Shown: piece by piece, positions 40,470 through 55,275 of the stretch | Layout of the letters: each line of letters opens with the position of its first letter | How positions within the stretch are numbered: position 1 is the stretch's first letter | Assembly: GCA_963978895.1 (NCBI GenBank) | Contig: OZ022245.1 | Coordinates: forward strand, 25,608,568 to 25,672,567 | Direction of reading: 5' to 3' | Length of the DNA stretch: 64,000 nucleotides | DNA from: Erpobdella octoculata | Taxonomy: Eukaryota; Annelida; Clitellata; Hirudinida; Erpobdellidae | Notes under the pieces: generated by a model | Seen by the model: only the letters and a program-made list of their open reading frames with translations | Databases searched by the model: none | What the model was told of the DNA's origin: nothing | Translations under genes and position numbers: made by a program

Positions 40470-41230
40470 TTCATTTGAAATTATGTATCTGAATATATTT
40501 TGAATGTATTATTATTTTTATACTTGCTGTTTTACTCACAAGAAATGCTTAGGGGTAATTTGATATGTTGTTAAAACTTGATCAACGTAATTGTTGCATC
40601 GTTCCAAGTGCAATCATTTTATCTATTCGCTGTGGGAGTTTTATTACAACCTTCTGAAATATACTCTAAATATCTGAATCTGACTCTTTTTTGTTTTCGC
40701 AATGCTTCCTGATAATTTTATATTGTTTTTAACATATAGATATATGTGTGTATGTCTGAAATGTGTGTGTATCTATCCTTATTTCTATGTTTCTTTTAAT
40801 ATTGGTGTGCTTGTAAAAGTAAACATTCTTAAAATGTTTAGGTGCTTTCTAATTATTTGCCAGTTTTTTTATTTGTATCATATAAAATGAATAAATGTAA
40901 AAAAACAATATTGGTTGTGTCATTTATTGAATTACAATTAATAACAAGGTTTTCATGCAGAATTGAACTCAGTTAGAGAAATATCTATCTGATACAACCG
41001 GGTACTACAATCATACCCGCTTAGCTACTTTGGAGTGAATAATATTATTAAAATAGTACATTATTAAAAACACTTGAACTTTTTTTAAAAATTACAGAGA
41101 ATAAAGTGAAAATTTGAAGTAAAAATATAATATAATATATGTCGTGTTTTATGTGATATGGGATCTCTGCGGCAAGTTTTGCAAGCGAACATGGAGAACC
41201 GATTGTTGTGATTGAACGTGGGTGATGGAA

Positions 41231-41231
<1 letters not shown>
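40470..41231. other. Convergent intergenic region
   Basis: Between the 3' ends of the convertase (plus) and the DNAJB13-like gene (minus). AT-rich, with no gene recognised. Confidence 0.5.

Positions 41232-41321
<90 letters not shown>
41232..41321. repeat. (TA)n microsatellite
   Basis: Pure TA tract in the convergent intergenic region. Confidence 0.95.
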
Positions 41322-41322
<1 letters not shown>

Positions 41323-41481
41323 GTCTATACAGAAGCACCAAAATTAAGGAGAAATTTAAAAACATTAGCGCTCAAAGGCAGAACTCAAATATTTGCATCT
41401 GGAAGAAAAATAATTTTGTGTTGAGAAAAAATGTTAATAAAATTAATAATAATTTAAATATTAAATTTTCATAGTTATAAT

Positions 41482-43993
41482 TTAATGATCAACATCTTCT
41501 TCTTCTTGTTTCTTGATCTCCTTTGGCAGTGCCAATCTGATGAGTTCTTTTTTCTCATTGTTGAGATAGGATGGGAACTTGATGTCGAAGTGGATGATCA
41601 TATTTCCTTTCATGTCCGGGAAAGTAGGAATCGGCATTCCTTCGCTGACCACAGTTTTTGTATATCCCGGCCTGATCGGATGTTGTATTAAAAAATTTTA
41701 TGTTAAAAATCTTAATAAATAAAAACATAATCTACGACAGGTTTGGGATTTTCTTTATATAGTAGATTTAAAGAAAGTTTGGTTACACAAAATGTAAAAA
41801 TTCCTGCACATTCAAATTTCAAAAGAGTCTCCTATCAAAGGGCCTCAAAAACAACATTCCACATTTATATTATGTAGCAGTTGGTAACCTCTAGTAAAGC
41901 GGCTCAGTGGCCTCCTCCAACAGAAAAAAAAAAAACTAAACTGCCCCTCCCACTTGTGTTCAGCAAAGAAACGTCCAGGTGAAACTTTGTTGCAAAATTT
42001 GTATGCTGGACAACCAAAAGTTTGAGACTCAAAATGGTTGTCCAGCCTCAACTTGATTTTAAAGAAGGTTACAATTAACTTCTAACCTGACAATATCGGT
42101 GATGGGAACGTGAATGATTCTATCGTCCACTGTGTGTATCTCCAGAGTCGTACCCGTGAGGGCGTAATTGAGAGAGATGGGAACGAGGTAGATCAGGTCA
42201 TCCCCTTCCCTTCGAAAGAGAGGATGTGGTTTGTCCTTCAAGATGAATATGATGTCAGCTTTGGTGAGGAAAAGCATTTCATATTTAATGTTTTAAAAAA
42301 TTTAAAAGAAAATTTAGATTTTAGAAATAAATTGCTTTTTAAGTGACTTAAAATTTTCTATTTGATTTTTTGCTCAATAATTTTTTTCTGTTTAAACTAC
42401 CTTTTCACTTCCTTTATCGATTGCTTATAAAAAAAAATCAATACGTTCTGTCAGATCATGTGTACAATTCTTACCTGGAATATTATTGGGTCCTTGATCT
42501 CCTTCTTGTGGAAAAGTAATTTTCGTTCCTTGCTTCCATCCTCTTTTAACAGTTATCGTCAAAATTTTTTCCTGAAGCTCCGAGGTTCTTCCATCTTCTT
42601 TCATCACCTGTTGAAGAAAATAGAAAATTTGTTTGTTTCTTAGCTACTTTTAACACTTAGAATTTAAAATTAAGACGCTCGGCGGAAGCATAAAATTCAT
42701 TTCCAATAGTTGAGTTGAAAATTTAACTTTTAAAAATATCTTGGTAAAAACACGAAAACACAAATAAATAAGTTGAAGAAATAAAAAAATATGACAATGA
42801 CCACGTAGAATGCAATAACATGGAAAATCTTACTCTTTTCAATATCTTCATTTTCTTGGTGCATCCATGGAAAATTTCCTCCAAGGTCAGCAGAAGATCT
42901 CTAACCTCTGGGGGGTTTTGCTTCTTAGCCCCGATACCCTTCAGACCACCAAACCCCATGCTCAAGTCTCCATCAATTTTGTCATAGTACTCTGGATGGA
43001 TATTAAGTAAAAATTAAATCTCTAATATAGGTGTACTTGTGTATAATAATTAATTTGTAATCATTCATCTATTTATTCTTGACAGGCAGTTTTTAGTAAA
43101 TATAAAGTTATCGGGTGATTATAACGCAATCTTTCATTCAGAAGTCATAAAGATCAGATAGTTAAAGTGATTTCCTATCTGTGTTTCATAGTAATGATTT
43201 GAAAGTGTTATGCTACTTGTTAAAAACATTCAGAATCACAAACCTTTGTAAGGATTGTCCCCTCCGAAAAAATCTCTAAAAACTTTTTTGACATCTCCAT
43301 GAAATGAGTAGCCCTGTGTCCACGACCCACCCCCCATGGAACTGGCTGGTACTCCCCTTTTCAGGCCTTCTTCACCAAACTGATCATACGTTGCTCTCTT
43401 ACATTCTGGAGAACGATGAAGCGGTTAATAGACACAGTTTCAATTTGAAAACCCGTACATGAATTTCTCAAATCATTTTTAATAATAATCTAAATTGAAC
43501 ATAAAAAAACTTTTTACCATCACTAAGAACGTCGTAAGCTTCACATATAAGGTAGAAATTTTCTGAGCTGACTTCATCGCCACCCGACTTCTTACCAGGA
43601 TGGTATCTTAATGCAAGTTTCCTGAATCTGCCAATAGCAATAATAGCTGCTTTTAAAATGAATAGAGTGTCTTTTAAATTAACACACAACATTAAAGTTT
43701 GATACCGACAATACATATAAAATACGTATTTTTGAGCATCACACAAAAATGCTAGTTTTAAGATAATTTTTCCCACTTTACGTTAGTTTTAAGGCAGATT
43801 TCGTCGATGCATCTTTAGTACATGATACATTACTAAACCAATAAATACAGTATACATACACCAAATAAAGTAAATAAATGGTGCAATTTAAAAAAAACGC
43901 GTTAAATGAAGGAAGAAATATTTACGCTTTTTTAATGTCGGCATCGGAGGCACTTGGAGTAATTTCCAACAATTTATAATAATCGAAACCCAT
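41482..43993 (-). CDS. DNAJB13: DnaJ family B member 13-like co-chaperone
   Basis: Seven exons in phase: 43993-43926, 43627-43518, 43405-43244, 42991-42834, 42607-42475, 42258-42087 and 41671-41482, encoding 330 residues (human about 316). The N-terminal J domain starts [20 protein letters not shown] and runs to about residue 70. The HSP70-activating HPD motif is replaced by HPG (RYHPGKK); vertebrate DNAJB13 also lacks HPD (HPL). Then come [23 protein letters not shown], and the two beta-barrel substrate-binding domains ([47 protein letters not shown]) without a zinc-binding domain, as in type II DnaJ proteins. DNAJB13 is a radial-spoke component of motile cilia and sperm flagella, so this suggests an animal with conventional motile cilia. 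Confidence 0.92.
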
Positions 43994-44218
43994 CCCAGCT
44001 TGCAGACAAAAAACTACGCTTTATTTCTCCGATCTCAAACGATAAAAAAAGTCTCTACTCAAACAACTTATCCGTTGCCAGGCAACAGAGGATGTGCTTT
44101 TTCATTCAACGAAATATCTGGACAAGGACGAGCGCTTCAACGACAACAACACAAGTTTTTTAAGAGAATGATTTACTAAAAATTCTAGAAAATAAATCGC
44201 TATGTTTTCTCGAAACAG

Positions 44219-44224
44219 TTTATT
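44219..44224 (-). terminator. Polyadenylation signal of ORC3
   Basis: AATAAA on the minus strand, about 60 bp after the ORC3 stop codon. Confidence 0.55.
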
Positions 44225-44283
44225 CAATAACAAAATTTGTCCTTTATAAGTCTACAAAATAGAAGTATGAGACGTCTTTCAAG

Positions 44284-45129
44284 TTAACAAGCACCCCACG
44301 TCAGTCTGGCCACATGATCGGTTTTCCTTCTTGTAGGTTTGATGAATCCTAAGAACTGCAATTCTGCCACTGCTCTAACAAAACGTGCTCTTTTTGCACA
44401 AGAAAAAGGTGAAGTTAAAGAAAAACGTCTGCTCAAACGTAACGAAAAATCGTTGAAATAATTTGGCTATAAATTAAAAAATGTATTTATTCCAAAATTA
44501 GTATAATATTTATAACTTTAAAAAAAAATTCAATAAAAAAACGAAACGAAATTCTGTAGCAGACAGAAACATTGAGATAGAATCATTGCATCACATTGAA
44601 TTGAGAATGCATGAAAACGATTGTTTAGCCGAATTAAAAAAGGATACTGCTTTGTTTTGTCGACGCATGTCGCAGACGAAGAGTCATCGCTTTGATCTTC
44701 ATTTGAGTCGATGACCATGAGGAAAGCCTATTTGATTATTATTAAATAAATTTAATGAATTTAAAATTAAATAACGAAAAAAAAAAAAAAAAATTATTAT
44801 TATTATTATAATGAAAAACATATATTCCTAAATTAAGTTTGGAACAAAAAACTATCAAACCTGGAGCCAGTCGTACAAATTGATGAGTTTTCCACACTCG
44901 AGGTGGAGTTTGTAGGCGATGCAGATGTCCGGAAGTTCGGGGGTGATCTGGCCAGTGGTCAATGAAAGTTCTTCGTTCTTTTGTTATATAAATAAAAAAA
45001 TTATTAAAATATATTACTTTCCTTTTATTTGAATTGCAGTTTACCAAATTAGACGAGACAACAAAATGACTGGAACAAAAGATTATCAATTGCAACCATT
45101 GATTAATTTTAAAACATTATACATTTATT

Positions 45130-45192
<63 letters not shown>

Positions 45193-48100
45193 AAAATAAA
45201 TCACACCTGTAGGTAATGATGTGGGTTGTTTAGTGCCCTCTGCAAGGACGAACGAGGTGCAGGGAGTACCCGACTCCTGAGCACATCCGCATTCGTGAAG
45301 TACAAGCACTCGTACAAAACGTGAGCTCTCGGGTGCAAGAGGTACTTTCTGTACAATGGATAGTGTGCAGTGAGTACATGATGATTTAAAAGTACACTGA
45401 TTGTACGATGATAATGATGCAGTGGGTGTACAAACATTAGGTATAAAATGTTTATCAGGTTGTAAGATACACACCTGAATATCTCGTCCAGGTAATCAAC
45501 AACTTTCTGCTTCACCAAGCCATCCTGGGTTGTCGTCTTTCTTCTTTTCTCTTCCTCGAGTGTCTTTCAAGTTAAAATTTAAACATGGATTAAACATACG
45601 CTAAAAATCAGCACAATCTCAGCCACTCTTAGTATAAATGTCTTATAAAACAAATCACCATATTCATCACTATCAATGTCATCATTATCATCGCTACCAA
45701 TGTCATCATAATCATCACTACTAATGTCATCATTACCATCTCTATGAACCCAAGTTTCAATGTCATCACATTACCTGCTTGACAGATGCCATCTCATGCC
45801 TGGTTCTAAGTTTAGAGTCTAAAACGTCTTTCTTCTCTTCCTCCTTCATTTCTTTAACGACATCATTGGCCACACCTGGAATGAAAGACTCGATAATTTA
45901 CGATCTCAAATTTTATTAATTAATAGGTTATACTTCTACAACAATGTAATTGCACTAGGTTGCTGCCCACCGCAAAAAATTACAGCCCGTGCCCATTAAT
46001 CTAGCACTGAAAAAATCCAAAGTGGCTCTTGGGAGTAGTTTTTGGTGCTTTTTAACCTAAAAAAGCCTGCTTCCTGATGGGAGAAATTTTCCAGTGTCAG
46101 ATTTACAAGATTAGACTGTATGAAAAAAAATTAAACATTGATCAACAAACTCTGAGCATGTTTCAACTCTTCAATCAACTGCTGCAAAACGATTGAAATC
46201 TCTTCCAATTCGCAGGATCGTGTTTCTCCCAATATTTCAATCATCTTGGACAATCTGCTATGTAACTCGTTTACTGAAAATGCCCTGTATCAGCATAAAT
46301 TATATTAACTCAACATATCAAATATATTTTTTTTAAATGGTATTCAACTGCGACTTTAAGAAATATCGATGCTTCAATGTTATTTTTAATAAACAATACA
46401 ATATCATCATAAATAAACAACGTCAAGGGCGATTTTATTAAAAGTAAGTAATAAATTAAAAATAATAATCTAATTAGTTATTAATCATTTCCAATTCCCA
46501 TTATAACAATCACCTTATAAAAAGTTTCGCCTGATTGTAAGACTCCGATTCACAAATCGGACGATGAAGGCACAAACCGTACAACTCTCTCGACTGAATG
46601 TAAACAAACGAAACATTATAACCGTCATTTATTGAGTTATCTTTATTATTCATAGAATAATTTAAAATATTAATAATAAATATTCATATTACTTAATAAT
46701 TCATATTTCATTTACATACATATTAAATACATAATTTTAATAATTTCTAATGAATATTCATATCTCGTGTTTCATCTACATATTAAATGCATAGTTTCAA
46801 CGTGTACAATAATATGTAGAAGAAACGTGAATAATTGTGAGATATGAATATTCATCCTCGTTGAAACTAAAAACAGTAGTTCGGAATTAGTCTCACCGTT
46901 TTCCCGAGCGGATAAGATGGAAGGTCGGAAACAAGAAGGTGAAGACACCTGAAGATGGGAAAGAAGTGTTGGTGATATTTGTGGAGGATCATCATCAGGC
47001 TCTTAATTGCTTTCTGTGCCGAAGAAAATTTCATTTAACAATGACTTTTTTTTAAATATGAATAAAAATAAGTTAATATAAATTTCTAAAAAACTAAAAA
47101 AATTGTAGATGCTCAAATGAGAAAACTTAAAAAATTTTCTATAAAATATTGCTCAAAATACTCTAATTCACTTTTAATTTATGCATTATTATATTAATAT
47201 CAAACAAACTTGTTCAAATTCAAAAATGCATACTTATAGTTGAATTGCATGCATAAATGCATAGCCTACTTAATCATACAGTCTATTTGATATGCCTAAA
47301 TGTCTACTCATACTTGTGCTAAATGCAGTCTAAGACTAATATTGTTTACAAATTCATATATTCTTTGATTTAAATAAAATCTAAATGAATTTAGTATCAA
47401 AAGTAAAATAAACAGAATTCCCAACCAACCTTAGTGTGACTGACATCTTTAAGAAGTTTAATCTGCTCTTCAGGTGAACAGCTTTCTACATACCTGTAGT
47501 ATAAACAAATAAAAACCATTCAAACATTATTTACTACAGGCAAATGTGACATTTAAATGTGTTTAACTAGGAAACGCCTAAGAATATTGATAAAAAAAAT
47601 TACGTGGTTTTATTAAAATCAACCTGGCACCTACCTCCTGAAAGAATGGACCGATCTGATGGAGTCTAACTTCTTGTCTGAAAGTTTATCCAGCAGGTGG
47701 TTCAGTTTATTTTCATCCGTGCACAACAAACTCGCAGGATTCGAATGGAAATGCTCCATCATCGACAGCTGGTTGACGAATCCAAAAAACACACAATTTT
47801 GATAATTTATATTGACCAATTAGTTATTCAATCAAAAAATCTCTTCTAAACCTTTCCCGTTCAACGAAATCAAATCGGAAAAAAATTAATCAAAAAATTT
47901 AATTTCTATAATTGAGAAATAATCATTTAATAGAAATAATCATTTAATAGAAACCTTGAAAGATCGAATGTAGTTTTGAACGGAAAAATCGTTGAAAAGA
48001 AAAGAATCAAGAAGAAGGTCAAAAACTTTCGTATCGACCCTGAAGATCGGGTTCTGATTGATTAAGATCTGTAAGTGAATTGAATTAAGATTACCCTAAT

Positions 48101-50870
48101 AACCAAATCGAATAATAAATACATTTTTTGGTTGTTAAAAATATATAATAATAAATAAATTCAAAATAAAATTCAAATTAAGAATATCATAATAAACAAA
48201 TCAAATAATAAATAAATTCAAAATAAAATGTGACGTCTGTCAATAAGACACGCGGGCGTCGCGTGACAGCGACTTGACATCGTTTCGAACTTACGACACC
48301 AACGGGGATTAAACGACACTGACCTGGTCGAGAACTTTCGACAAATGCGTCGACGATGGTATGGATTGAAACTTGTGGATGGAGAGGAGCGAGGACACGG
48401 AATGAGGAAGCGCAAGGTGGATGGACGAAACCATGGTGGCGATGCCGAATACGAGAACCACGGGAAGGTCCTTCAGGTGGTGACTGTTTTGTGGTTGAAA
48501 TGATTTTGAAATGGATAAAAATAAAGTTGAATCATGTTTATTTCATTTCTTCTGGCATTTCATAAGTTTATTTACAAAAAAAGCTTCAAACTCAACAAAT
48601 ACTCATTAATTTATAACTCTCAAATAACTTAGTTATAAAACAATGAAACATTTAAGAGACAAAATAAACTCCTTTAACCTTAAAATTGTAATAAAATCTT
48701 GGAGCACACTAGCATGGAATCCCTCAAAGTCCTCCAGAATGATAACCACAGACTTGCACCGGCCTGACTTCCTTGGAAGGATGAGAGATTGTCGAGACGA
48801 CGAGCATTCTTCTCGTTTGGGAATTTTCCCCGATTCAACATCTTCTATTCCACTATCTCCATCCTGGTGCTCCCTCTTTTGGGGAGACCGGAGGGACATT
48901 CTGGTTAATCGTCTGGTCGGCGAGGCAAGAGGCGACTTTACGGGACTCGAAGGAGATCGATGATCAGAAGAAGGAGAAACTGCTCCAGCGGATTTCGTGG
49001 GCGTAGACGTGTTGCATCCCTTGGGTGGAGGTGAAGAAAGGGTGACTCTTTTCAATTTAATGGAAAGTTTACGAGGAGTGAACGTCTCAGCCAGGTAATC
49101 CTCGTGAGATTTCGGTCCGCCACCAGCCGGTCTCTTTTGCGGAGTAGACGGGAGCAGGAAAGTCGATGACGGCGGACTGCTCGGAACGTCGACAACGAAC
49201 TTCTGTAAATAGTTTTAATAATCATTCGTATCGATTTTGGAAAATTCCCTACATTTACTCCCGACAAATCTAGAATGCAAGACCGATCGGATACCGGATA
49301 CCTTATATGCAGAGTGATACCAATTGGTGACCAATCTCATGGTAGGAAGAGTTTTCTTCTTTGTCGACGTCTGAACTTCAGGCTCCTCCTCTTCCTCAAA
49401 AACATCCACCTAATTAGCATAAATCTAAATAATTAACAGTTCACTAGCGAATTAAACCATGACAGACAGACACCATGCAGCAGTCGAAAGAATAACAACC
49501 AACACTGTCACCGTTGCCCGTCAGCTGTAGAATGGTCTCGGCGATGATCGATTTGACGTTGAGACATTTGACGGATTTGAGGAGAGCGATGTGAGGAGTC
49601 ACTCGAGATTTTATCATCGAAATGAGATTCTGAAACATGCTTTCGTGATCTGGCGTGTTCACTCCTATAGGTGTCGGAATTATGTTTCATCATTGTCCGA
49701 CTCCTAGTTATACTAATTATTATCACGGACTGTAATGCTATCTTATGCGGAGACTCGAAATTTAGATTTCTGTTGACCCAGTTACATTTATTAGATTAAC
49801 TTGAAGTTTAGATCTTCAAGCTTACTGCTTGCTTAGCCACAAAAAAATAATAATTCTTAATTATCGAAATTGTCTACTGTAATTTACCTGCTCAAAATAA
49901 AACAAATCTATTATACGATTGACGAACACCACAATAAACACTGTCAAATGAAACTACTAATCAAAGACGCTCGACTAACCCATTACCAGAGCAGCGGCAG
50001 GTATTTCATTCATGACCTTTCTTCTCAGAAATGAAACCTGGTTGTCTGTACCGTGGTCGTCCCTATTGTGAAGAACGAAATTCTTGTGTGCGTCGTCCAA
50101 ATAAGAGATCAGCTCATCAAACACCTGGGCATTGATATCGGTTTGGATGTCCTGTGGAAAATTAATTTAAAAAATAACGAAAATATACACGACCAGCATA
50201 AATTATGTTAATGTGAAGCATTGCAGTAAAAGTACATCGGCCTCTTTTTGAATTTTTCTGGACAGTTTTTTAAACTGAGCCATTCGTTCTGTGCAGGATT
50301 TCTCATCATCAAGTTCGTGTAGAGGTTTGATGTAACTTTCTGGATAGAAATTTTAAATTTATAAGTATTGTTTAGAATAATTTTTAATCATGTTTCAAAC
50401 AGGTTAGCCACAAAAATTAATTCCTCCATACACCTTTTTGTTATTTTTTAAAATTTAGAAAATGTAAGTTTTATTGTTACTATGCGAGTGGTCCGATTGT
50501 GAAAAAAACAATCTGGTAGAGAATTTAGTATGAGATTTTTTGTGGCTAACTTCTCACACCTATTTCAAACGGCATGAGGCAAAATTAAAATAAGTTGATT
50601 AATATAATTAATATTTAATAACCTGCAGTCAGGTGCTTTTTCTCTCCTTTGTAGATAAAAACTCCCTGGTAGATTAAAGCAATGTCAAAATAAATAAATA
50701 AAAAGTGATAAGTAATACTTGAATAACTTGAAGAATCGGTAGTTTAATTTTATTTGGGAAATTATGATTAATTACGAATGAAGAAAACACTTCACCACAC
50801 TGGCTGGTGTGCACTATATGTACATGTACAGCCTCACCTTTGAAACAGATGTGATCGGCTCTGACAACAT
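44284..50870 (-). CDS. ORC3: Origin recognition complex subunit 3
   Basis: Twenty exons, all GT-AG and in phase: 50870-50838, 50665-50623, 50339-50236, 50151-49980, 49664-49504, 49409-49302, 49202-48679, 48483-48324, 48068-47955, 47768-47635, 47493-47430, 47013-46897, 46593-46514, 46284-46151, 45875-45775, 45563-45475, 45348-45207, 44947-44861, 44727-44648, 44389-44284. This gives about 850 residues versus about 710 in human. Diagnostic segments: [96 protein letters not shown]; and the C-terminus [21 protein letters not shown]3 is an AAA+-derived subunit that pairs with ORC2 in the replication origin complex. Extra length comes from a Ser/Pro-rich insert (about residues 208-350) with six CDK-type sites and a charged helical insert in exons 15-16. 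Confidence 0.95.
45130..45189. repeat. (TA)n microsatellite in an ORC3 intron
   Basis: Short pure TA tract between ORC3 exons 17 and 18. Confidence 0.9.
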
Positions 50871-51594
50871 TTTAAACTTTCAATTTTTTCAATTTGTTTA
50901 TTATTATTGGCGACCACCAAAAATTGTTAATTAAAGAAAATAACAACGAAGCCAACCAGAAGTCGCGCCTTTTAAACTTATACTAAGCATTGAAGCTAAA
51001 AGTTAACGTGGTTAGTAATAGCTGTCATTTTATCAAAAAACACAACATTTGAATTTTGTGATATAAGTTATTTGAAAACAATAATTATACCGGATTATTA
51101 TATTAATAAAATATTATTAAGGTATTAAGCGGTTCAATAAATGTAAGCAATAAACACAAAAGAAAGAGCCGACAGTCGGACCACAAACGCCGGCCTACCT
51201 TGGTATTTAGGAATCTTCTCGTTGCAGCACAGTTTTCATCGATCGAATAATTAGGTTTTTACAAACTTTTATTTAAGTTACAATCTCTGTTTGTGTGTGT
51301 ATGTGTGTGGCTTTCTCTGTACGCAAATCTTGGAAGTGAAATTTAACCAGCTTTTTGACTATCTAGGAAGCTGAAACTTTCAGCATATCTTTATATTGGA
51401 TGACAATACATGATTAAATTAGAAAAAACGCATTTTGAACATCTTTCGTATACATACACACAGACATTTAAAATCAAAGTTTGTGTTAAAAACTCGTTTT
51501 TTCCTTTACTTGTTATATAATTGTATTTTATTTTCAATTTTTAGATATTTATTTGAAAAAGATTTTATCTCAACCTAAATTACATTAAAGAAGG
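50871..51594. other. ORC3 upstream region and intergenic DNA
   Basis: No TATA box is obvious near the ORC3 start. A GTGTGTGTATGTGTGTGGCT stretch at about 51290, then AGCTTTTTGACTATCTAGGA and GCTGAAACTTTCAGCATAT (a small palindrome) at about 51349-51390, look like dispersed-repeat sequence but cannot be assigned. Confidence 0.4.
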
Positions 51595-51790
51595 GAGCGG
51601 AAAAGCGACTTGGAGAGCGAGCGGAATCTAGAGAGAGAGAGAGAGAGAGAGAGGGAACGGGAGAGCGAAAAAAAGGGAACAGGAGAGCGTGCGGTAAAGA
51701 AGAAGAAACGGGAGAGCGAGCGAGAAATGAAGAAACTCACTCACTCAGTGATTCTGTCACGCTGTTAGATGGCGCTTCAATCGTATGAAT
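51595..51790. mobile_element. Decayed minisatellite-bearing Helitron relative
   Basis: GGGAGCGGAAAAGCGACTTG and GGGAGAGCGAGCGAGAA repeats resemble the cores of the Helitrons at 519-852 and 4691-5153, with a (GA)n stretch inside. No terminal hairpin/CTAG was found. ACGCTGTTAGATGGCGCT at about 51769 recurs at about 55170. Confidence 0.45.
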
Positions 51791-52167
51791 TTTAAATCGA
51801 TTTTTAACAAACTTCTAGACTAATTTTATTTTTATTTTATTATCTTTATCTCGATTAAATTATTTTAGTTTCACCACTTATTTTTAATATTCTTTTATTT
51901 TACAAAATCTACAACTTCGAAAATAAAAATGGCTATTGAGAATAAAATTTGGACATAGTTAATGCTTATATTTGTTCAATACAATTCCGAAGTCTGGTCG
52001 CTATTTTTTCAGCCTTCAAAATTTTAAATGCGTTCCGATATTCAATGATCGCACAGTGAACAAGTATTATTATCCGTCCAATCACTATGCTGGAAAAGGA
52101 GCGAACATGCGCGTGGAATGTAAACACTGACGTCAATTGTCACTATTTACAATTACAATCAACAACA

Positions 52168-52304
<137 letters not shown>

Positions 52305-52417
52305 TGTTGAATTCTCAATCAAGGTTCAGCAAAGTTATCTTAAATTATTAGAAACCACATAGAGATATATAAATGTGTTTCACACGTTAAAAGCTATGAT
52401 CGCCACAGGTTGCCTAC

Positions 52418-53826
<1,409 letters not shown>

Positions 53827-54329
53827 TTACAATGTACGATTCACTCATTTGAACTAAATAAAAAAAAGTACTCATAAAAAACTTTGTTTTAAACACAAAA
53901 TCACAGCAATAGGTAAATCGACATTTTGATAGCCCTGTAATGGTGATCATGATCACTGAGATAGATTTAAATTGTTTCATCCGAAAAGACAACGATACGC
54001 AATGACCAATAAAAAATATTTTTTACCTATAAACTGACTTTTCTATTCCACGTAACATCCTTTAGATTTCTCTCACTTTTCATTTATTTAAAAAAAACTT
54101 ATATAGAAAACATTCAATATTTTTTTTCGACATTATAAAAGTTTCCTAACCTACAGAAGATCTTGTAAAACTGCGGTAAAAAAGTCCTCGGCTAAAAAAA
54201 ATGTCAGAAGGAAAAAATAGCACCAAGCGTGTTTTTTACTGTATCGACGACAGGGCACCATGAAAACTAATCAAAGATCCTTAAGCCTGGATGGATATTT
54301 TGAGGCGACTGTGTCCTGCTGAGTGTAGA

Positions 54330-54620
54330 GATGAACAAGAGAGATGAGAAAACATGAGAGAGATATAGGAGGGGAGGTAGAGAGCGAGAGAGAGAGAGAA
54401 AGAGAGAAAGATAGAGAAAAAAAGAGAGAGAGGGAGAGAAAAATAGAGAAAATGTAAGTGAGAGAAAGAGAGAGTGAGAGAAATAGGGATATAGAGAGAT
54501 AGAAAGATAAAAAGTGAGAAAAAGAGAGAGAGAAAGTGAGAAAAAGAAAGAAATAAGTGAGATAAAGAGGGAGTGAAAGAGAGAGAAAAAAAGAAATAAA
54601 GAGGATAATAGAGGGGAGAT
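54330..54620. repeat. GA-rich low-complexity tract
   Basis: Purine-rich GAGA/GAAA sequence upstream of the sulfotransferase gene. The long Leu/Ser/Phe-rich minus-strand frames across it are low-complexity artefacts. Confidence 0.9.
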
Positions 54621-54654
54621 GACATAGAACAATGAATTCTATTTTTATATATAT

Positions 54655-54930
54655 TAATTATGTATGTATACATATAGATAGTTCCATTCAAATGCACATA
54701 CAATTATGTATGTATATATATATAGATAGTTCCATTCAAATGCACATACAATTATGTATGTATATATATAGATAGTTCCATTCAAATGCACATACAATTA
54801 TGTATGTTTATATATAGAAAGTTCCATTCAAATGCACATACAATTATGTATGTATATATATATATATAGATAGTTCCATTCAAATGCACATACAACTATG
54901 TATGTATATATATAGATCCATTCAAATGCA
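54655..54930. repeat. Minisatellite, unit about 53-60 bp, five copies
   Basis: The unit contains AGTTCCATTCAAATGCACAT followed by ACAATTATGTATGTATATAT and AGATA. Copies differ mainly in the length of the internal TA run. Confidence 0.92.
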
Positions 54931-55133
54931 CATACAAAGACATTTTGCATGATACGATCTAAAGAGTTCAAACCAACGGTCAATAACGTTATAAACATTC
55001 AAATAAATACATAATAGTGATAAAAATAACAAACAGGTGTTATAAACAATCCATTCAATGTATAATAAATAAAGATAATATTAATCAGCTGTTCTAAACA
55101 ATTAAATTATCAGCATACATAATTTCGGATGCC

Positions 55134-55275
55134 TATATGTCCGTATGTGTGTTAGGACTTCTTCGCAACGCTGTTAGATGGCGCTGCAATGAAAATTAAC
55201 GATAATTATATACATGTCGACAATTTAAAAAATCTTTCATTTTTGAAGGGTTATCTTTAGTTATATAATATTATT
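55134..55275. mobile_element. Possible short Helitron-like element
   Basis: The right part, CATTTTTGAAGGGTTATCTTTAGT (20-base core alike), resembles the end of the insertion at 20441-20688, and ACGCTGTTAGATGGCGCT is shared with 51769. Boundaries are uncertain. Confidence 0.3.

Noticed and set aside
54267..54703. Leu/Ser/Phe-rich minus-strand frames resembling membrane proteins
   Set aside because: Low-complexity translation of a GA-rich tract, repeated identically in the duplicated segment at 63400-63836.
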